DNA of 64,000 nucleotides from Augochlora pura (lineage: Eukaryota > Arthropoda > Insecta > Hymenoptera > Halictidae). The position numbers and the translations under genes are program-made. The DNA lies in contig NC_135780.1 of assembly GCF_028453695.1 (NCBI RefSeq), positions 9,486,001-9,550,000 on the forward strand, given 5' to 3'. The notes beneath the pieces were generated by a model. That model saw nothing but the letters and a program-made list of their open reading frames with translations. It had not been told where the DNA came from and ran no database searches. Below are positions 22,078-34,000 of this stretch, piece after piece; position 1 is the first letter of the stretch; the number at the start of each line of letters is the position of its first letter.

Positions 22078-25067
22078 TCAATTGTACTTCCCTAGCTCTA
22101 TCTTTTTCTGTATCGCTTTAACGGAGTGATAAAGTAACGAATCAACTAATCCAGCAACGGTAAAAACACCGCCGATGATCGCGCACGCATTCGTTGCAAA
22201 ATGACTGAATGATTTCGCTTTTTCTGTATACTTTACCATAAGTGGACTGAGTTCGTAGCTAAAATATATCCCAGGCATTACGGACTCGCCAAACACTGAT
22301 ACTTTTCTGACGTGCCGTGTCACCGAAAATTGATTTGTTAACACAGTTGAACCATCGGCTCGAACATAGGTCGTAGGCACAATTTTGATATAATAATAAA
22401 ACATCATTGCCCCTGCAAAATGAAAAAAAAAAGAAAATAACGGAAAGTTAATATAGAGATACAATTCAAATGTTTATAAAATACCAAAATATAGTTTTCA
22501 TATTTCGCATGTCAAAATTTAAAGTACAAAAGCGTCTAATAAATTGTCGGAAATTGACAATTCAAAAAGCCCGCCATTGATAAGTGTATCAGGCGAGGAA
22601 CGGAAGTAACGAAAACAGTCGTTGTCGCACATGCCGGAAAATACTAACATGGCGCTTACCTTTCCGCACAATCTCAATGGTGAAATGTGTTAACAAAATT
22701 CTTCGAAAAATTTGTAAATCAGACATAAAGAAGTACGAAGAAACGTAAACGCAATTCAAGATTTTACGACGCACGTTTAAAATGTGAGTGTATTATAATA
22801 ATTAATTCATTAAATTACTAAGTAAATAAAATTTCTTTGAAAAATATAAAAATTTTTTTTAAACAAATGTTTTTAGAAAATTACATGTAACCGATTGATA
22901 TTGTGTTAAAATGTAAATTTGAAATGAAGTTGTTAATTTGGTGTTAATTCATTTTGATCGCAGCAAGCGAGATAGGTTAGGGGAACATACATTATCACAT
23001 AAATTGTATTTGTAGAGTAAAATGCCGGTCGTGCCAGGAGGAGTGTATCAACAAACTCCTTCATGTTGGGATAGAATGAAAATGGGTTTTATGATTGGAT
23101 TTTGCGTTGGTATGGCCTCTGGTGCTTTGTTTGGGGGATTCTCTTCATTTAGGTATATTTTTATCTAATTTAAACCAATTTATATGATAATATAGTCTAG
23201 ATGGTAATGAAACATTTATTATCAGGTATGGATTAAGAGGAAGGGAACTGATAAACAACGTCGGGAAGGTGATGCTTCAAGGTGGTGGAACATTTGGTAC
23301 ATTTATGGCCATAGGGACTGGGATACGATGCTAAGATTTGAGAACTGTTAAGTTTATACTTTAGGACGCAGAGGATTGTAGCAAGATATCACTTTGTTCA
23401 TTTCTTAATAAAAAGGTTTCTAAGGAGCAAGGCATACCTTCCATTGCAAGTGCAACAGTATCGTCCATGGGGTTTGTCTTTCCTGGGATGTTCAATCCAA
23501 AACTTAAGTGACGTATTTTATGGGTCATGTTAAACTGAGCCGATGTGTATGGTTGGGCATCGTGCACTGTAAATCATTATTATCATATTGCTATTGTATA
23601 ATAGACATTAGAAACGTTAAAACAAGAATAGAAACATTAATTTGGATAGGAGATAAATTGTCCATTTAATTTACCGTGTACATGATTAACAGAAAAACTA
23701 TCGCCAGGTGCAATGTGGAAACTTCCTCCTACTCTATTCACCTCCATATATCCATAAATCTGACATCCTTGGGTAAAAGTGTTTTTATATTTCTCTATTG
23801 ATTTGTCATTTTGACATTGTTTTATGTCTGCTGGGTCAGGTGGTGCCCATGTCTTCACTCTGTAGGCTTCTCTTACATCCTCGCAAGTGTTACAGCACCT
23901 ACACAATAGTTTTAATTAGTTGTATAAAGTTTATCCACAGTATATTCTAAATTGTTTATATACTATACTTAATAGATGCACTGGCAGCTCCATAACAGTC
24001 CCCGCATGTTTTAGGAGTACTACTTTCCTCTGTCTACAAGAAGTAATTACTTTTTTATATGTTTTTAAAATAGAATAATTTAAATAAATAACAAACCTTC
24101 GCTATGGTTTTATTAAGGGCTTTTGTATCAGTAATATCTGTAATAAAACAAGTTACAAGATACAAAAATAATTATATTATTTAATTTTAAATCTTTTTTA
24201 ATATGAATAATTATGCATACCTGTCTTCTGTGGACTTTCTATGGGTTTCCCATTCAGATCTAAGCGTCTTTTAAATATATTGTGTTCTATCTGCAAGTGC
24301 TGTTCACCGGTAGTATCCATAGCATCTATTGATAAAACTGAAAGATAAACATTTTAGTAGGAGTGTTATTACTATCACCTATAAGATACTATACTAAAAA
24401 AAATATTTACATACGTTCACAAGATATTGTGGGAACTATGATGTCTAAATTAATTCTCAATTTGGAACCTCTTGAGGTATCCACAAATAGTTCTTCGCTA
24501 AGGGTTGGTGTGAGATAATAATTAACTTCGGATAAAAACAACATTCCCATTATAATGGTGCTAATGATAGTCACTGGAAACACAATGATTGCACATGATG
24601 AATGTATAGGTTATGAATTATATTTACCAATTGAACAAACATAAACATCAAGAGGTGAGAAACATCGATAAATATAATGGATAGAAGATGATGCGTCAGT
24701 GAGTAATTAGTGCCAAAAGGAATATAAGTTTTCGGTCGGAAGTATATGAAAAGATCACAAATTTATACAGAAATGCCGAATTTAAGGTTATTTTGATACC
24801 AATAACGGCAGGTGTGATGTTCTAGATAACAATCGAAATAAAATATAAAAATACGAATCATTCAAAGTATTTCTAACATTAAAAAATTAAGCATGTTTAT
24901 CAGTAAACATTGGATGTAGCACAAAGCTGAATTTTGACAAACAGTAACCATAGGAAGTTTGACAAGAAACGTTACACTTTACCGATGGCACCACTAAAAG
25001 TTCGCACCAGGATATCTGCTTCATCGCGCACTTTTGGATGTACGTCTAATTGCCGCAATATTTGCAT
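22078..25067 (-). CDS. Ergic3: ER-Golgi intermediate compartment protein 3 (ERV46 family)
   Basis: Eight coding exons on the minus strand, all with GT-AG introns: 25067-24983, 24573-24415, 24337-24221, 24137-24097, 24033-23969, 23898-23675, 23566-23438 and 22412-22078. They sum to 1155 nt, 384 residues plus stop, against 383 for human ERGIC3. The protein cycles between ER and Golgi as a cargo receptor with ERGIC2/ERV41. It has a short cytosolic N-terminus (MQILRQLDVHPKVRDEADIL), a first membrane segment at ~29-48, a large luminal domain with the KTCGDCYGAA and KCCNTCEDVREAYR cysteine motifs and NMTHKIRHLSFG, then a second membrane segment in CAIIGGVFTVAGLVDSLLYH near the C-terminus, ending KKIELGKYN. 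The last intron (22413-23437, 1025 nt) contains the complete Romo1 gene on the opposite strand. The start is the ATG at 25067, which gives the expected short N-terminus. Confidence 0.94.
23022..23334 (+). CDS. Romo1: Reactive oxygen species modulator 1 (ROMO1/Mgr2 family)
   Basis: Two coding exons, 23022-23152 and 23226-23334, give 79 residues, the same length as human ROMO1. ROMO1 is a small mitochondrial inner-membrane protein related to yeast Mgr2, tied to ROS production, cristae/OPA1 processing and TIM23 function. Visible features are the N-terminal CWDRMKMGF, a glycine-rich membrane hairpin (GFCVGMASGALFGG), RGRELINNVGK, and the near-invariant C-terminus GGGTFGTFMAIGTGIRC. It lies wholly inside the last intron of Ergic3, antisense to it. 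A 5' noncoding exon ending at about 22783 (AAT/GTGAGT) and an acceptor TTTGTAG at 23015 are inferred. An AATAAA at 23407-23412 would end the transcript just before the next Ergic3 exon (23438). It is too short for usual ORF filters; the identity is nonetheless clear. Confidence 0.93.
23407..23412 (+). terminator. Candidate Romo1 polyadenylation signal AATAAA
   Basis: AATAAA lies 73 nt after the Romo1 stop and about 25 nt before the edge of Ergic3 exon 7 (23438). Cleavage at the usual 10-30 nt downstream would keep the Romo1 mRNA within the intron of its host. Function is inferred. Confidence 0.5.
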
Positions 25068-27575
25068 TTTTTACGGCCGAAGAAAACCGCCAACACGTAC
25101 CGTAAGCGTAACCAAAACTACGTTCAGCGGCGTAACTTTTTCCCGCAACCGCAACTGACAACGTGACAATGCGACAACCCCGGAAACGTGGCAGACGGCA
25201 GAATGTCATTGGCAGTCCCAGTGCATCAACTGCATCCGGTTACCAATCACAACTATGAACAGATTTGTTGTGTTTACGTCGAATGCTTTAGCCAGAACAA
25301 TGGTGATAAGCACTTGATTAAAGAATCCTTTATTGTACAAGATACTTGTTTATCAATATCATACTGTTTATATAAATACATTCTATTTGTCCTTTGTTAC
25401 CAAGTTCTTAAGAAATTTGCAACCCTCTAGTGGCAGGTTCGAAGACCATAGCAAGGAGAGATATTTTTTGTGTGGCTGATTTCCAACAAGTCTCCACTCA
25501 TTGAACATCGTTTAACGTGGGTTGTCTCGATGCGTATAGTTTATGAGAGACACACACAAATAATCGGTGCGTCAAGCGATTATCGATAGAATAAATCGGT
25601 GTTTCGTTTCGCTGTGAACTTTTTTTGTTGGAATTCGCTCGGTACTGTGTCGATTTTCTCAGTCGGTTTCATTAGTGGCCGTAATACCTGAGCGCATCGC
25701 GATCATGTATAATAGGATCGTCAGCGCGAGATTGGTGGAGCAGCGTACGAACCTAGTAACGGTGTAATTTAGAAATGGAAAATTAAATTAAAGCTAAACA
25801 GAGTGGACAAATGATTTTTGTATACCGTTAGGCTCGTGATCAACGATCAAAACGGGTGGCTGTTGTCGCGAGTCTCGAACATACAGCGATACCGTTTTTG
25901 AACGCAGAGCTCAGCATGGTGATACGGTAAATAACTCATCGTTTCTGGATACCTAGGTTAATTAATGTTGCTTACGCATTGCGACTCCTCCGCAATGTCT
26001 TTCTCGCTTCCGATCATATCACAAGTTTTTCCGTCTAGCCGGTCAATTTTCCGATCATTTTCGGTTCACTGATCAACAATATATGGGTGCGTGTATGCAT
26101 GTGCGCGCGCGCGCTCACCTCTGTGTATTTCTAACTATGATTATGTATATATGTATACATATATGTATATCTGTATATCAGTTACTGATATCCGTATATA
26201 CATATCATTTAAATGTTAATCAAATATATTCAAATCAATCAAGCTGAACGAAATCATAATAGAATTTGTACCTAAAAGATATCTTATTTTGTTCTAGTAT
26301 AAACAATTGGTAAATACTAGTAGTGCCAAGCAATCAATCCAACTAGATTCTTATGCTTTATGTAAATTAAAAGAGTGCATTTATTGACATATCATGTAAC
26401 TTATATCATAATATATGCATGTGTGAATTTATTTATTTAAGAAGTTCCAAGAACAAGTTTCCTTTATAATTTTGGTAATTGCAAGACAAGAAATCTGATA
26501 TAGGCGATTTTGACCTGTCTGCTAATATTCTAGTATTAATTGCTTTAATTCTTAATAGAACAAAATAAAAGTATGTGTGCCTTTGTGTTGATTAATATTC
26601 ACAATTAACAAATACCTTTGGAACTCTAAGAAATACATCTTTCATTTAACTTAGTGCATGCATCCATAGAGTTATATTTATTTTATTTGCTTCGTATAAT
26701 ATACTATTTGGATACAGTGTGAAAGGCACAAAAACTACATTTTCATGTAATTATTTACAAAGTATAATATATACTTTGAAAAGCCTAAATTTGTTGGAAG
26801 TATTTAGATTATAGTTTCAGTGAGCAAATTATTTTATCTATAAAAATATAAGAAGTTCTACAGAAAACAAAGGATGTAATTGTATAAAGAAATGTTGATG
26901 GAAAGATTCTGCATACAATGTGGTTGTTGTATAGTTATTTTTGGAGTAATCTTTACCTCGTAAACAATGATAGGATCAATTGGTGCAGTATTTTGATAAG
27001 AACAAACACCTAGATAAGATAATGATTTAGCTGTTCAATAAGTGTAACTGGACTATATTAACTATGTTTATGGATTTACTGGAACTACATAGTAATTTCA
27101 TGAGGGAGCAGGTAATTAAAGTAAAAGAATAGTATAATTCTTATGCACTAAACCATGGCTGTATCTCCAATCGTGTTCATACATACATTAATATATAGGA
27201 ACAGACAGTTATTCACAGAAAGTAACATGTAAATTTATATTCATACGTAAAGATATTAAAATAATTCTACTGTTTATTGCCTATAAATATAGTTGATTTA
27301 TAAATATGCCTTAGTGCCTCAATAATTAGCTAACTAATATGTTTCCTGTGTCTTTATCTAGAAAAATAAGAACACATCAAAACATATAATAGTTTAGACA
27401 TCATCGTTACACTGAATGTTTCTTATTACAGATTGTAATTACCAATTTGCAGCTTCCCGCGTTGCACTTGCTCACATTTGATCAGCCGCGTGAAGATACT
27501 AAACACTGTCTGTCCTTATGAGTATCTTTTGAAGTACTGTGGAAGTAGTAATCTGTAAATTTTACTCGAAGGAGG
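25068..27575. promoter_or_regulatory. Shared upstream region between divergent Ergic3 and pellino
   Basis: This holds the 5' flanks and probably the noncoding first exon or exons of pellino. An acceptor-like TTATTACAG near 27422-27430 may begin the 5' UTR exon that contains the pellino ATG, so a large 5' intron is likely. Most of it is AT-rich with a TATATG-rich tract around 26.14-26.2 kb. No other gene is recognised. Promoter positions are not resolved. Confidence 0.4.
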
Positions 27576-30005
27576 ATGCCAGTAACTAAACGTATTCCAT
27601 GCCCCTTGCGGTAAGTAAGTGGTTTACGTATTACATACTATAGGCCAAATCCAAGAGATCTATGTAGATAGATTGCTTAGCTTTACATACTACATATGTA
27701 CTTCAAACATTTTGTCCAAGAAAAAGTAGAACAAACAGTGAACATTATTTTATTTTATGTAATGCATCTGTTTATCTTTCACATGAATTACAAAATAGTT
27801 TATTAGAATTTTACTTTAGTGTGTAACAACATATACTTTCTGGCTTATGAGAACTATGTTACTGACATCCACCTTCTTAATTAGAATAAGTAGGGCAATT
27901 TACCTAACAACTGTCAATGTAACTTTGTCTCATGGTATGTACAATGGATATACAGGTATAAAGGCATTTTAACATTTTCAAAACATTCAGTATCAAAGAA
28001 ATGCAAATCTAGATACTTCCACTATAGTGTAGGAGAATTATTATGAAATTCCTCTTGATTTTTATAAGTGAATATGGAACCTTTACTTGATAACTAAGTA
28101 CCGTCAAAAGTAAATGGTTCTATAATAGTAGATAGCAAATACTTTTATAAGAAACACATATATAAAATGAGATTAATTGTGAAATTTCTGTCGAAGCAAT
28201 ATAGATTGTTGTGTATAAAATCTGATCACATTTTTTTCAGATCTGACGGTGGCAGCAGTGAAAGCCCATTACTTGTGGAAGAAGGAGAAACAGTTGGTGC
28301 CCCCCATAGTCCACGCAGTAAACATAATCATAGTCATTCACATGCCAATCCTCATAGGTCACACAGTTATCGCCATGAAAAACCGAAGCAGCTAGTAAAA
28401 TATGGAGAATTAGTTATTCTAGGGTAAGTCATAGTCAATTTCTGTTACATTATATAATGATATCTGTAGAATTACCATTAAATAAATGAGTGTTCTGCAG
28501 ATACAATGGATTCCTCCCACCAGGAGACAGAGGAAGACGAAGAAGTAAGTTCGTCTTATTTAGGAGGCCTGCACCAAATGGTGTAAAACGCAGCAAACAT
28601 TATATCGTAAAAACGCCTCATAGTTCACAAGCTATCCTCAACACTAAACAACATTCAATTTCATACACGTTATCCCGAAATCAAGCAGTTATTGTAGAGT
28701 ATACCGAGGATGAAGGGACCGATATGTTTCAGGTGAGCATACAGTTGAATATTTTTCAAGCTATTCAAGCACATTTGCCTTGCCTCATTTATAAATTGTA
28801 GGTCGGACGATCCTCCGAATCTCCAATTGATTTCGTAGTTATGGACACATGTGCAGGAGGTAGCGACGGGTCGAACGAAGGACGCGTTGCTCAGAGTACA
28901 ATCAGCAGGTTTGCTTGTCGAATTCTAGCCGACCGTGCGGATCCTAGAATCGCAAGAATATATGCAGCAGGTTTTGATAGTTCAAGGAATATCTTCTTAG
29001 GGGTTAGTGTCCTTATTACACTATTATAGTTGGCCTTTGTTTCACTCTGCTTATAATGAATAACGTTGCACTTTTCACTACAGGAAAAAGCTACAAAATG
29101 GCAAGAAAATCGTGAGATCGATGGACTTACTACGAACGGCGTATTGATAATGCACCCGCGAGGTCAGTTTTGCGGTGGCGAAGCACAATGTGGTTTCTGG
29201 AGAGAAGTTAGTGTGGGAGGTGGAGTATTTTCGTTAAGAGAAAGTCGAAGTGCTCAACAAAAAGGAAATGTCGTGGAGGATGAAAATAATATTTTGCAAG
29301 ATGGAACGCTTATCGACCTGTGCGGTGCTACACTGCTTTGGAGATCGGCTGAAGGACTTGCTAAGTCTCCGGTAAAAATATAAAGCGCTTTGAATATTCA
29401 AATTAGATTGCCAGATATATACCGTTTATTTAATACGATCGTTTGCAATCATTATAGACGAAACATGACTTGGAGGAATTAGTTGACGCCATAAACGCCG
29501 GAAGACCACAATGTCCAGTGGGTCTAAATACATTAGTCATACCACGTAAAGCAGCTGCAGACTCGACTCAACAACAGCCATACGTTTACTTGAAATGCGG
29601 TCACGTACAAGGTCACCATGACTGGGGCCAAGAAAAGGACAAAGCTACGAGAAGATGTCCGATGTGTTTAGTAGCCGGTTCGGTAGTCAAACTTTCTATG
29701 GGAATAGAACCTGCATTTTATGTCGATTGTGGCCCACCTACTTACGCATTTAGGCCTTGTGGACATATGGCTACAGAGAAAACTGTCAAGTCGGTATATT
29801 CGTCTTGTCGATCTTATTTACTCGTGTCTAGAATGGATTATATTAGTCATACCTGTTATATATTTAATCTTGTTATAGGTATTGGGAAAAAGTAGCGATA
29901 CCGCATGGTACAAATGGTTATATCGCAATTTGTCCGTTTTGCGCAGTCCCCCTTGAAGGAACCCCAGGATACGTGAAACTCATTTTTCAAGATAATGTAG
30001 ATTGA
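27576..30005 (+). CDS. Pli: Pellino E3 ubiquitin-protein ligase
   Basis: Seven coding exons, 27576-27610, 28241-28423, 28501-28732, 28802-29002, 29084-29371, 29458-29789 and 29879-30005, sum to 1398 nt, 465 residues. Pellino proteins ubiquitinate IRAK/Pelle-type kinases in Toll/IL-1 signalling. Residues ~10-60 form a variable N-terminus with a His/Ser-rich stretch. A conserved FHA-type substrate-binding region follows: YGELVILGYNG, GDRGRRRSKFVL, QHSISYTLSRNQAVIVEY, VGRSSESPIDFVVMDT, AAGFDSSRNIFLGEKATKW. The C-terminal RING-like zinc domain (from ~330) has RPQCPVG, KCGHVQGHHDWG, RRCPMC, RPCGHMATEKTVKYW and ICPFC, and ends KLIFQDNVD. An in-frame TAA just upstream supports the first ATG. Exon 6 uses donor GTCGGT at 29790; a second GT 4 nt downstream would shift the frame. 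It is divergent from Ergic3 and convergent with the Luc7-like gene. Confidence 0.95.
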
Positions 30006-31032
30006 GGTTCATTTACTATACGGTCGTGAGTATTTGTAGAGATCATTAACTTCTTATAAAGTGCAAGGATTATTAAAATTAATGAAATGTAAATAATCTT
30101 AATACAAGTATATAAACAAAGTTCTGTTTCTCTTCCTTGATATGAATTTAAGCAAAATTTTATATGTACAAATAGCTCCACGATAATTATTAAGTAAATG
30201 GCTCTTGAAATAAACATCCCTTCTTATACAGTATTATTCATATATATATTAATTTTCTAAATGCACTGTCGAATTACTAGTTTAAGTTAACAATGTACAT
30301 TTCCAAAACAGATCACTTTTATTTTATACCATTATAAAAAGAAGCGTTTGTCCTCTTTTTGTAAATTATTAAGAAAAACATTGTTATTGTTATTTATATT
30401 TGTTTTCTAATTATTCGTATTCTCTCGTTTCGTACCTACTACTTTTGAAATAAATAGTCCATTCAAAGATTTACTCCATCATGATTTTCTTTCTTTTTTT
30501 TTTAATTTTTTATATTATAATTGGTACATGTTTGTGTAATAATGCGGTTTCAACAAGAATTACCGAAACGTATATATTTTCGAATATATTTTCATTTTAC
30601 GCCCATATATAATTATCGCATAAGTAATCATATTATAAATATGCAACATCTCCTAATTACGTGGAATTACATTTCATTCTATTCTTATGTACACGAAATA
30701 ATAACTAGATTTAAAAGTATATTGTATCAAGAGCAAATGTAGAATAAGGGTATTAATATATTGATATCTAGTAAATTCAATCCTGTTCTTATGTTAACAG
30801 GAATGTGCTTAGTTTTACATAAAAGATATCTCGGAATATTGGTGTTTTCTTTTCTCCTTGAATAAGATGTGACTGACAATGTTAAAAAATTCAGTTTCCT
30901 TTAAGAAAAAATTATTCATATTCAGTGAGACCGTGTTTTTTGTTTTTACATGTACTGTGCACAAGTAAGCACGTGTGACTTTTAATATGAAGAAAAAATG
31001 ATTGAGCATAATTATATTAATGTCAACTGATT
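30006..31032. other. Convergent 3' region between pellino and Luc7-like
   Basis: AT-rich, about 1 kb between the two stop codons, and presumably occupied by both 3' UTRs. An AATAAA at about 30209-30214 could serve pellino. No gene is seen. Confidence 0.5.
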
Positions 31033-34000
31033 TTATCTTTTTCGATCATTAGATCCGCTACGGCGAGACCGAGATCGTCGGTTACGGCTACTACTGCGCG
31101 AACGTTTAGATCTGAAACAATTCAAGTGTATAATCATTGAATGATGTTGAATGGATCATAAAACTATTTTTTTCGCATAACCATGTTCCATTAACATCGA
31201 CTTACCTCTTTCCACGACTGCGGCTGCGAGATCGTGACTTTCTCCTATCTCTGTCTCTGCGTTCACGATCACGATCGCGGTCTCGATCACGCTCGCGGTC
31301 GCGATCCCTTTCACGATCACGGTCGCGTTCGCGATCACGATCACGGTCGCGATCACGTTCACGGTCACGGTCACGGTCGCGTTCTCGATCACGCTCGCGA
31401 TCCTTTTCTCTGTAACCCAATCCTCCGCGTCGATCAGATCTATCGCGATCTCTGTCGCGGTCATCTCTATCCCTGTCTCTTCGTCTATCTAACAACGACT
31501 CGCGTTTCTCTTTACGTCTTTCTTCTACGGTTTTCTGAAGTTCTGCCAATTTTTCACGAATCTTGATGAAACCCAAATGAAGTTTCCCACCAAAATGGTC
31601 AGCAAGTCGTCTGTCGTTATCGTGAATGCCAAGATATGCGCTGCATACTTCGCATACCCTCAATTTTTGTTGTTGGTAACTGGATGCCGGCATGCTATTG
31701 CGGTATTCTTGCTCAGCTTCGTTCTTCTTTTTTCGCAACTCGTCTATCTCACCCATAAGCTTCATGGATTCCTCCACGAAACCTTCTTCTCCGAGCTGCT
31801 CAGCCTTGGCCAATTTTTTACCGATTTCTTCTGCGAGAACGTGAACGTTATTTGCTTTCGCTGCAACCTCAGCACTAAGCTCTTCTTGAGTTTCTGCTAA
31901 TCGTTGTTTCGCTTGCTCTGTACGACGATCACAATCGGCAATAAAATTCTGTAGGTGTTCCATGGCCTTGAAACGAAACAGAAACATTTGATTAGAGTAC
32001 GGTGTGTATTAATGTCCTAAATTACTTTGACGTTACTATACAAGTCTGATACTCACATCGATGTCATAAAAATGGTCTTTCTTCTTTTGCGCGGCTTCAT
32101 AGTCCGCCCGTAGGGCCAAGTCGTGAATCTGGGGGCATTCTCCCAGGTCCATGCGCTGCGATTTACAAATCATGCGTTAGGTTTTATGTATTTTATAACC
32201 GAGAGCCTTATTCTTTTTGTTTATGTAATCCCTCCCAAGTTGTTCTATGAGATCTTATTGCATCTTAATTCGCTCTTCATAACAGATAACATAGTTAATA
32301 CTTGACAATTACACAAATAATTTTTGTTATGCGCAGTAACAATAACAGAAGTTAAAAACCCTACTTTTACAAAAAAGTGTTATGGTCTAAAGATATTTTC
32401 AATACATGAATGTACAAATGGTTGCTCTTCTAGTAGGTACTATACATAGATAATATATATAGATATATGCACAAAATATATGGATATATATGTATATGTA
32501 TACATATATATGCACATACATGTATATCTACGTATGCATGTATCAACTAATATCTCAATTACTTTTGTTTTGTTTCTTGTTTTTATCTTTCGGACAAAGT
32601 AAAAATGCAATTTTACAGATAAATATTTTGTTATGTTCACTTACAGAGTGGTAACACCTCTCCGCCTGACACGACAATGCGATGACAATGAAGCTACAAT
32701 CAGCACACACCTTAAGTTCATATGTTCAATGTCTATGAAACAACTTACAGCCTAATAGTTTATTATACTATTTTAGATAGAACTCGAATTGTCTTAAATG
32801 AATCAATTCTAAATGATTTAGAAACTGAGTTCAATACGTACATCCAATGTTGAAGGAAATTTTTTTAACAGAACTGGCATGCTGTACAATTCTGCCTAAT
32901 ATTCTCACTGATATTCTTTTGTTCTTTTTTTATCTTTCTCCCCCTCATTCTCTTTCACTTTATTTTTTTTCTTTCGATCTGCTTTCATGCCACTTCTCAA
33001 GTTCATTCTTGGGCATGTTAATCAGTTTGCAAATTGCCAAAATAGATTTATGATTCTGAATTTTCCTTGTTGGTTGTCGGACGTGTTTTTTCATCTCTTT
33101 CAACAAAAACCGAGGTAGCACTGATTTAATCTAAGCATCAAGTTCTCTTTCGTTTACAATAAAACTACACATCTCTTTGGGGATCTCCCTAATGTTGTAT
33201 GCTTCAAGCAGAAAAACCGAAACCGAAGAACTGGAACGAGTTTTACGTCTGTCCTGAAATACCGCTAGAGACACTAACATGATCTCTATCAATCGTTTTT
33301 GTTATTGGGGACAATATTTGCTTGAAATATTATGTCGCCAGTCTGAAATTCTCGTAAAGCTACGCGTGATATCTCTTTAAAAGACTAATCCAAATTTCAT
33401 AGCGTATTAATGAATCAAGGAACGATTGAACAAAAAGTGTTATTGAGACGAAATGGAAGAATTTCCAAGATTCGAACGTGAAAATGTTTTTCGTTGGCAA
33501 TTCGCATGGTCTTACTTACAGATTACTGCTTCATTTCCTGTACCCGTTACATCTCGTATCCCGAGAGGATGAATATAATTTCAAATGTAAACTTGATTTC
33601 TACCTGCCGTAAACGGCAATATTAGTAATTGGCGACAATAAGAGATATCGTCGTCTTGAATCAGCAATGGCGCTACTCACCAACATTAATCAGGCCATTC
33701 AGGGGTCTCGGAATTAATATTCGGCACTCAGCCTCGCCACCGTGGTTACCGGTAGAGGGGCTGAGGTGACCGTCCGCCTTAATCTCAATCGAATTAACAC
33801 CTAGTACTTGAATTATGTTAAGGTAATCAAATTGTAGAATTGTAATACGTACGTCCTCTTCGCTTTCAGTACTTACAGTAACGCGCATGTGAGAGCGACA
33901 AGACAACACGACATATGAGCGGACAATACTCGCAACAATATTGTACAATGGATCAGATTGGAATTGCTTTTTTCCAGAGACTCTGGAAATAGAACTGTAG

